This document shows, piece by piece, positions 1 through 13,600 of a DNA stretch of 64,000 nucleotides (position 1 is the first letter of the stretch; every line of letters begins with the position of its first letter). A program made the position numbers and the translations under genes. The notes beneath the pieces are model-generated. The model had not been told where the DNA came from and did no database searches. It was given only the letters and a program-made list of their open reading frames with translations. The stretch comes from Bursaphelenchus xylophilus (Eukaryota; Nematoda; Chromadorea; Rhabditida; Aphelenchoididae). The stretch covers positions 7,130,001-7,194,000 of the forward strand of contig CAJFCV020000003.1 of NCBI GenBank assembly GCA_904066235.2, given 5' to 3'.

Positions 1-912
1 GTTAACTTAATACAGCTCAATCTAGAAGTCATTTCGAAAACGTAGGGGTAATATGTAAACAAACATCTGATAAACAGGCCTCCCGGACTCCGATTTTATT
101 CGTTATGAACCCAAGAAGGACCGAGTTTGGAGGAGCCGGGAATAGGGAACCTCGAAGACGATTGTTTGTTCGGAAGGGTCTCCAAGATCGGCAAAATAAA
201 AATTTGTTGTGTGCGAAGGAAGAGGACTGAGAGGGTCATTATAAATGAATGATCATTAAACAACGTGCACTTGCTTCTGGCCATTGATCACAGTCACTGT
301 AAAATTACCTGTCGTCGCGGCAAAATGTTTCGCCTCATCGAAAAAGGGTGCATTCGCGCATCAAATGTCCAGCTACCGCTAGCCGTCGCAAAGCTATGAT
401 AAGCGATTCCAAGGTGCCGCGACCCGCCACTATTTTCCCGACAGATAGCCCCTTGAAACGGATTTCTTTTGGTTAAAAATTTTTCCAACGTAAGTGTCCA
501 GAGTCGCACTTTTTTATAGAAATGTGATCTTTAGTCACCAATTTTAACGAAGTATCATTATGTAGAGTCAATTCAACGAAAAATAAACCTTCCGAAATAA
601 ATAATAAAACAAAAGATTCAATTTTTACTCTTTTGCAGGAAGAGAATGCCGCCAGCCGGACTTGTTTACAAGTAAATGAATGGCCTCCTTGATTTTCACT
701 GTTTTTGACAGATTGTAATCATCGGAAGGGAGCGATCTATGAGTAAACAGGGCCCTTGAAAAAGACTAATTTGTAGACATTACGTGATCAATAGAAAGTT
801 GCATTTCATTTATACATAAGAGATTTAATCGCTAAAAGATTTCCACATCTGCTTAAAATATGATATATGTAAATGATTATAATAATAAATATCTGGCGGT
901 AAATGTTCCTTT
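1..912. other. Gene-free left edge
   Basis: No reading frame here looks coding. The short frames lack splice context and family resemblance. The stretch contains one copy of a dispersed inverted-repeat element (see 296-443), and the 3' flank of the minus-strand gene that ends at 913. No poly(A) signal could be placed with confidence. Confidence 0.5.
296..443. repeat. Dispersed MITE-like repeat, copy 1
   Basis: This segment is about 75-80% identical by eye to 6261-6409, in the same orientation. Shared blocks include AAAATGTTTCGCCTC, AGCCGTCGCAAAG and GCGATTCCAAGG. The right end reads GCCACTATTTTCCCGAC and the left end is degraded. In copy 2 the two ends are imperfect inverted repeats, which suggests a small non-autonomous DNA transposon. 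No clear target-site duplication was seen. Confidence 0.6.
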
Positions 913-2249
913 TTAGATGGCAACCACGTTGGCAACTTTGAATGGATAATACTCCGTGTTGCAGGAGTAGAGAACAAATTTGAAATCGGGGACAGGAGTG
1001 GCAAGGGTGTAGGTATTGTAGTTCTTCTCGGCACCAATCTTTTTCAGATTCAACTGACTAACGAACCGATCCAAATTGGGGATACTCTCGTTATTGGATT
1101 GGACATAGACTTGGCTGGCGAAGGATAGAGACTTCAAATTCAGTTTTCCATAGATCTGATTGACACTTTTCTCGCGGAGATAAGTGATCACTTTCTCCAA
1201 TTCCGCCTTTATTTTGTCCACATCCAACTCGGTTTCGACCGTGATTCCGGTTAATTTGGTCAAAGTGAGATCTTCCAGATTTGGTGCCACAGTCTTCAGG
1301 GTTTCAGCTGCAACTTGATGGTCTTTTTCCTCATCGGTCGTGTTGAAACTCAATTCAAGAGTTTTCAATCTTTCGTTGACAGGAATGCTGAAAAGAAATG
1401 CATTATAAAAAAAAATTTGCATAAACCTATGTTTAATGTTAATAAACCTACTTCTCAAAGTCTTGGAAAATACGGACCCAGGCAACCTGAGGGATAACCA
1501 ACTTCTCGGTGCGGATTTTGAAGAATGAATTAATATAATACAGTTCATGCGCAGTTTTTGAGTTAATGATAACCTCATCGTATTCTCCAGACTTGGAGAG
1601 GTAGGTGGAAAACTCTTCATCAATCTCAATCTTCCGAATATGTTCTCTTAGAACTTCTTGGAGGGTTCCGTAGGCATTGTCGTTGTGAAGCTCCACAAAT
1701 CGAAGCCAGGTATTTTTGTCGAAGCATTCTAAAAAAACTTAAAACATGAAATTAATCTACCATCTTCCACCAAGCTGTCGCAAATATCCATGATATGACG
1801 GCGGAAGAAATGGGTGTCGTAGAACTTGATCTCCGTGATAAGGGGCTTGGTAAAATGAACAAAGAACTTGAGGAATACGGATCGAGTAAAGTTGATCTTA
1901 ATTCTGGACCCATACTGGATATAGGTTGCCAGACGTTGGAAGACCAGAAAAGTCTTATCCACACCACTGACATGCCCACGGAAGGAACCCAATGCAGACG
2001 GAGAAGCCATCTAAATAAAGAAGTTTAGCTACTACGAAAAAACGTCGTTTGCTTCATAACGGTAAAACAACATACGATCAATCTGAAGAACAAGTTCTTC
2101 TCATCCAACTCAAGCTTCTTCTCGTTCTCCATGACAATCGAGTAAATGTGACTGGGCTGATCTCCAACTTCAGGTGAAAACACATGAAGTTGGGAAGCGG
2201 CATGCTGAAGAAGGCACACAGTAGAATGGTTATTCAGGCGTTTGGCCAT
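913..2249 (-). CDS. Uncharacterised 391-aa protein (orphan)
   Basis: Four exons close in phase: 2249-2076, 2010-1761, 1728-1452 and 1387-913, giving 391 residues. The introns are 65, 32 and 64 bp, with donors GTATGT, GTAGAT and GTAGGT and acceptors TTTAG, TTTAG and TTCAG. I do not recognise a domain. The middle is rich in aromatic and charged residues, and the last exon is a run of Leu/Val-rich strands with NLEDLTLTKL and KLNLKSLSF, loosely like the leucine-rich tails of nematode F-box-like families, although no F-box is visible. No signal peptide or membrane segment was seen. The start was chosen as the first ATG of the open exon; translation could also begin elsewhere. A fast-evolving lineage-specific family is the likeliest explanation. 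Confidence 0.65.
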
Positions 2250-2486
2250 GCTGATCTAGCTGAAAACAAAATATATATATATATATTAAACGCTAACAAA
2301 ATTTCATTTGCCACTGGTATCTCCATTTATGGCCGCCAACCGCCTCATCTTCGACTCAATCGACAACTAAGTGAAAGTTAAAAACGGTGTGCAATTCAGA
2401 TAAAAACGCTGGGCACACCTTCCGATGAATCACTCGGCAACAAAAAATGGAAGAACGGAGAAACAAACAGAACAATAAACTACAGA
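2250..2486. other. Upstream flank of the orphan gene
   Basis: Short non-coding stretch between the start of the minus-strand orphan and a hAT-type MITE. It contains a (TA)n run at about 2268-2287 that could be a microsatellite or part of a promoter. Nothing else is recognisable. Confidence 0.4.
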
Positions 2487-2965
2487 CAGGGGTGGTCAGC
2501 GGACCCTATTTTTCCGATTTTCGGCCCGCGGCCCGGCCCGTCTAATTGACCGGCCCGTCTAGTCTTTTTCCAGGCCCGGCCCGGCCCGTGACGGGCCTGG
2601 CCCGGCCCGGCCCGGCCCGTGCAGGCCCGTCTATAGAGGGTTCTGCGAACTGCGCCCAGGCTCGGGATCTAAACTGAGGCAAAAAAGGCGTTGATCTAGC
2701 TAGTAAAGGATCAATGTGATAGTTTTGTGGTTCTATAATGGAACTATAGACTTGTAAACGTTTTAGAACTTGAGAAACAGCAACTATAACAACATAAATT
2801 AATTTTCCCGGCGCGAAAACAATGAATGCCAACAGCTTGGCATTGTATTTTAGACGGGCCGGGCCGGAAAAAACCCCAGGCCCGCGGCCCGGCCCGGCCC
2901 GTGACGGGCCCGGCCCGTTTGTAATTTTCCATTTTTGAGCCCGGCCGGCCCACTGACCACCCCTG
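2487..2965. mobile_element. Non-autonomous hAT MITE with 8-bp target duplication
   Basis: The element begins CAGGGGTGGTCAG (2487-2499) and ends with its exact inverse CTGACCACCCCTG (2953-2965). It is flanked on both sides by the direct 8-bp repeat ACTACAGA (2479-2486 and 2966-2973). Terminal CAGGG and an 8-bp duplication are hallmarks of the hAT superfamily. Inside, both ends carry GC-rich arrays of GGCCC/GGGCC words that pair with each other, with an AT-richer core at about 2690-2850. At 479 bp it has no room for a transposase. A related truncated copy lies at 14073-14350 in the opposite orientation. The flanking duplication is perfect, so the insertion is relatively young. Confidence 0.9.
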
Positions 2966-2973
2966 ACTACAGA

Positions 2974-3628
2974 AAAATAATTTTGCAGAAGAAGAAACTT
3001 GACGCGTGCCAAGTCTGTTCCGGAAACTTACATTTATGTTGAACAGGGCGACTCAGGTCAAGAGTACGGTTCGGAAAATTCAGGTGTATTCACCACGCGG
3101 GTATATACCCGAAATCTCGGCTATATTGGGGTATTTATAAAATTAGTCCAATATAATTGTACCAATATGAAGTCGTTTGTAATTCATCCATTAAACCTTA
3201 GGGTGATATTCTATACTTTTCCAACCAAAACAAACAAAACTAGTACTTTGAAAAAGCTTAGCAATCCAATATTTCGCAGATTTCGAATTTTTTCCCTTTC
3301 ATCTTCCGACTCTGACAACTGACCAAGTAGTTTTCGACCTCAAACCCAAGTTTTGAACGGAAAAACCAAATTATGACAAAATGTCAACATTCATTGATTT
3401 TTTATGACCAAATTGCTCTTTTTTATATTATTTTTTGAATGTAAAAGTAGTTTCAAAGCGGTCACATTTCGAAAAATGTGACCGCTGCACTGGTGCCGAC
3501 CAGTCAAATTTGTTCAAGAAGCGCAGAAGAAATGTCGTTAGAAAATTTATTGATAATATAATCAGTATACTTTACAAGTTATAAGTTATGAAAATGGCTA
3601 GAAAACCATTTAAAACTAGTTATACAAC
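2974..3628. other. Intergenic, GFAT 3' flank
   Basis: No coding potential was seen. The part nearest 3629 is the probable 3' UTR of the minus-strand GFAT gene, with AATAAA on the minus strand at 3551-3546. A perfect hairpin lies at 3457-3486. The rest is AT-rich without recognisable structure. Confidence 0.5.
3457..3486. other. Perfect 13-bp hairpin beyond the GFAT 3' end
   Basis: AGCGGTCACATTT and AAATGTGACCGCT are exact inverses separated by the tetraloop CGAA. The hairpin sits about 60 bp past the likely GFAT poly(A) signal. It might be a degenerate MITE end, a 3'-end or pause structure, or a protein-binding palindrome. No function can be assigned. Confidence 0.5.
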
Positions 3629-6185
<2,557 letters not shown>

Positions 6186-6260
6186 CTTTGTCTGAAAGGA
6201 CACGAAGTGAAATTAAATGCAAAAGACAAGGTAAACACTAAAAACCATCGTCAAAAAATT

Positions 6261-6409
6261 GTCAGGGTAATAGTGGCGGGTCGTCGCAGCAAAATGTTTC
6301 GCCTCTTCGAAAGAAGGTTGGAGTCGCGCACCAAATTTCCAGCTGCGGTAAGCCGTCGCAAAGCGATGATGGGCGATTCCAAGGCGCGACATTCCGCCAC
6401 TTTCCCGAC
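6261..6409. repeat. Dispersed MITE-like repeat, copy 2, upstream of GFAT
   Basis: Second copy of the element at 296-443. Its ends are imperfect inverted repeats: GTCAGGGTAATAGTGGCGGG on the left against GTCGGGAAAGTGGCGGAATG read inward from the right. It lies only about 75 bp upstream of the GFAT start codon, so it would fall inside the GFAT promoter or outron. No target-site duplication is certain. Confidence 0.65.
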
Positions 6410-6706
6410 AAACTGATAAAAAAGAGAAAAAAAAAAGATTTCTCTACCATAAACCGACAATTGCGTTCAAATATCCCCTTTGGCAAACCACAAAAAAAGT
6501 CACTACAATCGAGGACGCAGCCTGCCGAGAAGCGCTCTCTACGCAATAAGGCGCAGTCAGGTACCGTATGCCACCCGCGGTACATAAAACTCCGCAATGC
6601 TTACCTCGCAAACGAATTCTGTTTATCAACTCGTCAAAATTTTCAAATTGCCCGAAACAATTACATTTATGCATAAGATAACAAATATTGCAATGAAATT
6701 TACAAT

Positions 6707-7844
6707 TTAAGTTCCGTGAGAATAAAGGGGATGATCGCCTGAACCTGAAAAGGGTGTTCTGAGTTTCAGTTCTCCTCTGTAATTTCCAGCTGGCACAGTA
6801 GAACTATCGAAGCCGTTAAAATACTTGTGATTCAGGGCATCTCTCATCGACATACGACGCATCGGGTCATACGCCAACAAATTCTGAAAGGAAATATAAG
6901 CTAACAAACACGAAAAATTAAACAAATTACTAAACCTTATGCTTACTTCGAGGAGATCGAATCCATCCTTGTCCAGCAGATCATACATTCTCTCGGCCAA
7001 GGTATTCGCAGTCCATCTGGGGAAATTTTCCTTGTAATCGGGTAAGACTTTGACAGAAGGCCAGTTCTCTTCTGTCGGAGTTCCTAAAGTTCTGAAGATG
7101 CGAAACAACTGATCGATTTCGGAATCTCCTGGGAACAGAGGCCTCTTACGGGCAATCTCGGCGAAGATGCATCCAACACTCCAGGTATCCACACCCATGT
7201 GATAACGTGGAGTGCCCATCAAGACTTCGGGAGAACGGTACCAAAGAGTGACCACTTCGTGAGTGTAAGCCCGAACGGGGATAACAATGGCACGCGCAAG
7301 ACCAAAGTCTGCCACCTTCAAAGTGTTAGTTTTGACGTCAACAAGAAGATTCTGAGGCTTCAAATCTCGATGGACAATTCGACGCTGATGACAGTAACAG
7401 ACTGCTTGGCACAGCTAAAGAGAGATCGTAAACGAAGAATGAACTCACCTGGAACATAAAGCTCTTGATGATATCGTGATCCAAAAAGTCAGTCTCGGCC
7501 AAACGATCAAGATATTTCTTCAAATCCATCGACAAAAATTCGAATACTAATGACAAGGTCTTGTCCGTCATGATCACATCGATAAGTTCGACAACGTTAG
7601 GATGTTTGAGTTCAATCAAAGTGGTAATCTCTCTGATAGTAGTAGTGGGAACACCTTCATCTTCTTGTTCGAGGCGGATATTCTTGACAGCAATAATCTG
7701 CCCAGTAGATTTAAGCTTTGCTTTGTATACAACACCATAAGTTCCTAAAAAATTAAAAATTAAATGATTTTACATACCTTCTCCGATTTTGTTAATGTTA
7801 ACGTAGTCTTCATGAGACATATTACCATATTTATTCGGCGCCAT
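6707..7844 (-). CDS. cdk-1: CDK1/cdc2-like cyclin-dependent kinase with PTTTIRE helix
   Basis: A Ser/Thr kinase of the CDK1 class, expected to drive M-phase with a B-type cyclin. Four exons close in phase to 335 residues: 7844-7778, 7744-7449, 7414-6947 and 6883-6707. GEGTYGVVY (residues 21-29) carries the inhibitory Thr/Tyr pair. The ATP lysine (IAVK, 43), [10 protein letters not shown] (136-145), DFGLARA and the activation segment [15 protein letters not shown] are intact. [13 protein letters not shown] and [13 protein letters not shown] are CDK1-type. The cyclin-binding helix reads PTTTIRE (55-61) instead of PSTAIRE. The protein has a short N-terminal extension and a tail of about 25 extra residues compared with the usual 297. 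TTTTCAG lies 16 bases before the ATG, a probable trans-splice site. A second ATG at codon 9 is an alternative start. It could be a divergent paralogue rather than the essential copy. Confidence 0.93.
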
Positions 7845-7864
7845 CTTGGCCGGTTAGTACTGAA

Positions 7865-9345
7865 AACATCATAACAAACTATTGGAAAGAATTGAAAAAT
7901 TGGTACCAAAATCAAATAATAATTGACATGAATACAAGACGATTGGTTGGGATGAATTGTTCACGTCCAGCCTTTTCGGGTCAAAGACGGTTCGGGTGAA
8001 CACAAAATCGATTGATACGAGGCCTAGGACAGGCGGAGAGCCAAAAAAAGTTGGTAAGAGGTGCCTACGAGGCCTGGGAAGGCCGTAGAATGTTCGGCGG
8101 ACGTTCGACGAAGGACAATATGGCCACTTTCTCTAATTTTAGTTACTGCTAACCTTAGTTTTCTTCATCATGAGTTATTATCGCATAGAGAAGGCCAAAA
8201 CTTATGCAAAAAACGAAGATCCGTAAGTTTTATGTGGTATTATTGCAATAATACATGAAAAATACCTCAAAATAGGTGATAAGCTATCCTAGGACCTGAT
8301 CAATCTAATTACTTCTAGCCAAGTCTTCTCCGCGCATAAAGCGACAAATTGAGGCCCCCAAAGTACGTTGATCCGAACTGTCTTGACCCAGCGTTAATTT
8401 TTCATCTAATATAAAATTAAAAAACTATCTGAAACAGGCTGTACAAAAAATGAAACTTACAAATTTCGTTTGTACGAAAACAGCGCACCTTCGCAAATTT
8501 GCGCGCAAATAAGGCGAAAAAGATTTTTGCGGAAGTTTGAAGAAAACCTTGCCCGCATTGAACAGAATGCCAAAATTCAGGCAAATCATTTCTGCGCTGC
8601 AGCATGAAAGGGAATGACAATAACAGCCGGTTACAATTATACTATGCCCCTAAATACATCTTTCATAAGAAAATGACGACAATTTTGTTTAAATTTTTGA
8701 CATCTTATCAGCAAAATCGCTTTGACTCACATTATAGTAATCCGAGGAACAATGCAGCTCATAAACCTGCCAAAGTCATGCATAAATTAACAAAAATAAG
8801 TCTTATCATCATGACGCGGCAAGTTATTTAGAAGTCCATGCAATGAAAAAGTGCTTCCTTAGGTCAATCATCATCAATTGCGCATTGATTACCACTTTAT
8901 TGTTTCAGAAGACCTTGAAAGAAACATTTTACATCAGTCCGAGTTTGTCTTTACAGTACAAGTTTCAGTTTAATACGACCCTCGATTGCGTCAGACTTAT
9001 AATAACGGGACTTTACGTTGAAAAGGTAACTGACCTGACGAAAAAACCGTATTTTTTTATAAAGAGGAAGGTGGCCCCTTATAAAAGAGACATTTGTATT
9101 TACTTTTCATTAAAAAAGAGCTGGCTGGTCAAGGTTATTGTTTTCTGATCAGATTGCTGAGAAAAGGTGTTTATGCAATTAAATCTAGCCACCTTCAAAT
9201 GCTATAATGGGTGCATCCAAGCAATGTTTTCGCTGTTCTAGGTGTATTTTGCTAGCTGTAAACAAAAAAATTGAGACGAGTATGGCGGAGGGATGCGTTT
9301 TTGAAATTATCAAAGCAAACTTAATTCATTTTGATTACTTTTAGC
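7865..9345. other. Divergent intergenic region
   Basis: About 1.5 kb between the CDK1-like gene (minus) and the homocysteine methyltransferase (plus), so it should hold both promoters. It is AT-rich with short GC-richer patches near 7970-8110. No TATA box, repeat or gene can be named with confidence. Confidence 0.4.
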
Positions 9346-10556
9346 ATGTCCCAAAAGAGCAATGGAACTCCTCACTTCGACCATTTTTCTGCACCTTCTT
9401 TTGATGGACCAGTTAAAATTCTAGATGGCGGAATGGGCTCCTTGATGGAGGTTCTAGGCTACAAACCAGATGTATGTAATGTATGTGGGATTATCGTCAA
9501 TTTTGATGACTTTCAGCTCTGTATTACATTACTTTAGGCCATCTCCTGGAGTTCTGGAGCGAACACTGCAGCCCCGAGAATTGTGGAGGAGGCCCATAAA
9601 TTGTAAGTGATCTATTCCATCTAATTTTACTGCAAAATCGTTAGATTTATCGATGCGGGCGCTGATATTATTATCACGAACACATATCAGTCCAACATTT
9701 TGAGAAAGATTGATGACGGACAAAAGGAAAATTCAGAGAACGATACCGCGGTTAGTGGTTTTAGGTGTAACAATATCTAAACTCGTTTAGGATGGTGTTA
9801 AATGTGCTCTAGCGGCAGCCAAGAAGTCGGGCCGGGATGTGAAAGTAGTCGGATCCATCGGTCCCTTTGCCACATATCTTTGTGATGGATCCGAATACAC
9901 AGGAGCCTATCTGAATGACCCGGAATTTGATCATGAGGTGGGGGGAATGCCCTTCCATTATCAGTCGTTTTAGCGAATAAAAACAAATTATCGTGTCCAT
10001 CTGGCTGCCCTGCGGAAACATGGGATCAAAACAGTTGTTTTCGAAACGATTCCCACAGCAATTGAAGGGAAATATGCACGTGAAATCCTTGAGGAATCGG
10101 GTCTTTCCGGATGGATTGGGGCTACTTGCAGGGTGAAATCAAATAATTGTGGTATCATAAGAAAATTTCATTACAGGACGGATCCCATCTAGCCAATGGT
10201 GACCTTTTCGTTGATTTTGTGAAGAACGTTGCGGATTCACCCAATTTAACAGCGATTGGTATCAATTGTACATCACCCAAATTCATCAAAGATCTGCTGA
10301 CTATTGGCCGAGAACACTCTCAGGGGAAACCATTTGTAGTCTATCCAAACAGTGGAGAATATTATGACAAGGAGCAGTCGGCGTAAGTTAACCATAAGAT
10401 TCTAAAATTGAGAATAGATTCTACGGATGCACAAGTATTGATCTCATCCTCAGTCAAGTCAAGTTATGGCGAGATCTTGGTGCTGTCGTCATCGGTGGAT
10501 GTTGTAGAGTAACTCCTGATGACATCAAGGGGATTGTGGAGAAATTGAGAGAATAA
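9346..10556 (+). CDS. Homocysteine S-methyltransferase family protein
   Basis: Zinc-dependent methyltransferase that moves a methyl group from S-methylmethionine, betaine or a similar donor to homocysteine, feeding methionine synthesis. Seven exons close in phase to 315 residues: 9346-9471, 9538-9602, 9645-9750, 9791-9937, 9974-10132, 10177-10382 and 10418-10556. The substrate-loop motif LDGGMGS lies near residue 27, ITNTYQ follows, and the zinc ligands are Cys232 in GINC and Cys298-Cys299 in GGCCR. Length and motif order match the single-domain Hcy-binding family, not the multi-domain cobalamin methionine synthase. The ATG follows TTTTAG by one base, a likely trans-splice acceptor. The intron at 9938-9973 is only 36 bp. 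The gene converges on the FSH1-type hydrolase, with 143 bp between stop codons. The methyl donor cannot be told from sequence alone. Confidence 0.92.
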
Positions 10557-10699
10557 ATTGGCTTTACAAAATGTGATATGTAATGGCAGGAAATATAACA
10601 TCAACGAAAACATAAACAGATGTATTGATAACAACCTTTATGTAAAATTACAGTTTCCATATAACAATCCAACACTAGGTAGATAACAATCAATGCCCA

Positions 10700-13600
10700 T
10701 TACGCTGTCCCATTCTCCTCTTCATTACTAATCTGATTGCGAATCTCATTAAAGAACTCAATCAAATCACTCTTGCAAAGTTTTATTGGAGGAATACAGT
10801 GTCCACATTCATAGTGTTTGACAATTGCTTTAGGGTCATCAAAAACACTCGCCAATTCTTCACTGAGATCATTGGGGATCACCTAAATTACAAAACACGT
10901 TTGTTTAAGAACATATTCTTACCTTGTCATCTTTATTTATGCAATGGAAAGTCCTTATTCCGGTTATGGTTTCCTTTTTGACATTGCGAGAGGCGTTATA
11001 CGCAATAAACCCGCAACAATAGATAATAAACTTGAGGTTCCATTCCCCTTGACATAGAATTGCATGAGAGAAGGCAGCCCCTTGTGAAAAAGATAATATC
11101 CCGTCAAAAGGACCCTGGAAATTGCTGACGGTTAACAACGAGTACCCAAATTTAAATCGAAACAGTAACTAAACTTGCATTCTCCTTTATAAAACTCCTC
11201 AAAAAATCTACACTCTTCTCAAAAGAGCCATCGTATATTCCGGTGATCTTTTCCCTCCAATAAGTGCGTTCTGGACTTGTTGTAAACCATGTTTGAGTCT
11301 CCTCGGAGCCTTCTGCGGGTGGTTCTAGACCTTCTTGTATGGGGGAATCGATGAATGCTAAACAGAATTTAAAATCACATCAGGCGCAACTTACTAAACT
11401 CGGCTTGTGACTGAAGTCCCTTTCTAAAACCTCCTGTTTTCTCACGGAATCTGGCAGCATTCTGATGATGGCCGTGCAAACAAAGTATCTAAAAATTGAG
11501 TTTTCAGGGATTGAATCAACAAAGTTTGGAGCATAATTTTCTAACAAGACAAAAATTTGCCAGATTCCTATCTCGTGCTTTCCGGAAACCGTCGATATAT
11601 GGATCGGGCTTTATAAATTTCAAAAATGAATCCAGCAAAAAGTGCAAAATTCAGTCCAAAGTGCCACTTTGGACTGAAATCGCCAAATAAAGTCCATTTG
11701 GGCGAGCCTTCGCCAACCTATGTCCACGCGTTGGACTAAAATCTGCAAATTCAGTTTGCACGACCACATTTCCATGGATTTTTGTGATTTGTCCAAGGAA
11801 CGGACTGAGTTTTAAGGTTTTGGTTTGTCGAAAAAACTGAATTTGACAAATTTTAATTTTTCGTCGAGGGGGTGTAAAAAAAGTGGTAAGGGGGGACCAA
11901 GGGACGAATTTGTGCTCAATGAAGCTAAATTTTTTTGCACGATCGCCTGTTTAGATTTTTCTTATCCTAGCAACGCAATCTCGGTAAAATTAGACTTAAA
12001 CACCTGGTTTTTTGATTGAAAAATTATATTGTACTAGGTAAACTATGTCAACTTTGATGTCTAGGGCCCGTTTTTTGTGATTCTCGGTTGAAAAATTACA
12101 TTGTACTAACCAAACTAGGTTAACTTTGATGTCTAGGACCCGTTTTTTGCGATTTTCGGTTGAAAAATTATATTGCACAAGGCAAACTACGTCAAATCTG
12201 ACGTCTACCGCCTGCTTTTAGGTCGAAAAATTATATTTTTCTACGCAAAACATTTAAATTTTCTTTAAAAACAGTATAAAACCTACATTACCCGAAGTAT
12301 GGCGAGACAACACAGTCGTTCTTCTTGTTCGGACATGAAATGGTCGATTTTCGTCTATAGAAATTCTCGTTTTAAACGAAATGCCAAGAAAATTCTGCCA
12401 ATTTTCGTGATCTCTCTGATTTCCGGTTTCAGTACGTGAGTTCGGCAGGAAAACGACTGCAATAATTTCCGGCTTTTAGTTGTGTGTTGTGTTGTCTCGC
12501 CACACCTCGGGTAATGTAAGTTTTATACTGTTTTTAAGAAAATTTGAATTGTTTTGCCTAGTACAATATAATTTTTCAACCGAAAAACAGGCGGTAGACG
12601 TCAGATTTGACGTAGTTTGCCTTGTGCAACATAATTTTTCAACCGAAAATCGCAAAAAACGGGCCTTAGGCATCAAAGTTGACCTAGTTTGCCTAGTACA
12701 ATATAATTTTTCAACCGAAAAACAGGCGGTAGACGTCAGATTTGACGTAGTTTGCCTTGTGCAACATAATTTTTCAACCGAAAATCGCAAAAAACGGGCC
12801 TTAGACATCAAAGTTGACCTAGTTTGCCTAGTACAATATAACTTTTCAACCGAAAAACAGGCGGTAGACGTCAGATTTTACGTAGTTTGCATAGTACAAC
12901 ATAATTTTTCAACCGAAAATCGCAAAAAACGGGCCTTAGACATCAAAGTTGACCTAGTTTGCCTAGTACAATATAACTTTTCAACCGAAAATCGCAAAAA
13001 AGAGGCGCTAGACTTCAGATTAGGCCTGGTTTGCCCAGTACTTGTTTTATACGATAGTTACGTATTGGAACAATGATTAGGGACCACAAAAATTGAATGA
13101 AATAAAATTAAAGTGACTTATGCGAAAATTTTGATTGAAACGAGCCAGTTTTTCTTTGGACTAAATTTGCCGTTTTTTGTCCATCCTTTGTTCACTTTTT
13201 GGACGGTGGACAAAACCAAGAAATCCAAGCAAACAAGTGCAATTTGTTTGGAAAACAAACTTTATTTGGCGATTTCAGTCCAAAGTGGCACTTTGGACTG
13301 AATTTTGCACTTTTTGCTGGATTCACTTTTGAAATTTATAAAGCCCGATCCATATATAGGCTTCGTGGAAAATGGACAGTGAAATTGGACAGATTTTTGA
13401 CTTTTTTCGCTACAATCGTACGAAATGTCACTATTGAATCATCAAATAATTATTTTTTGCAGTGAAAAAAATCTTCACTTTGCAATTTGTGAGATTATAG
13501 GCTTGAAAATTTCAAGCCCAATTATTAACACTCTGTTAGCAATGCCGTTGGAGTGATTCTTGGCTTTTGCACTGTGCGAAAAAATTCAGGGTGCGAGCGA

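Noticed and set aside
2542..3012. 156-codon minus-strand frame rich in Gly, Pro and Arg
   Set aside because: It is a translation of the GGCCC/GGGCC arrays of the hAT MITE.
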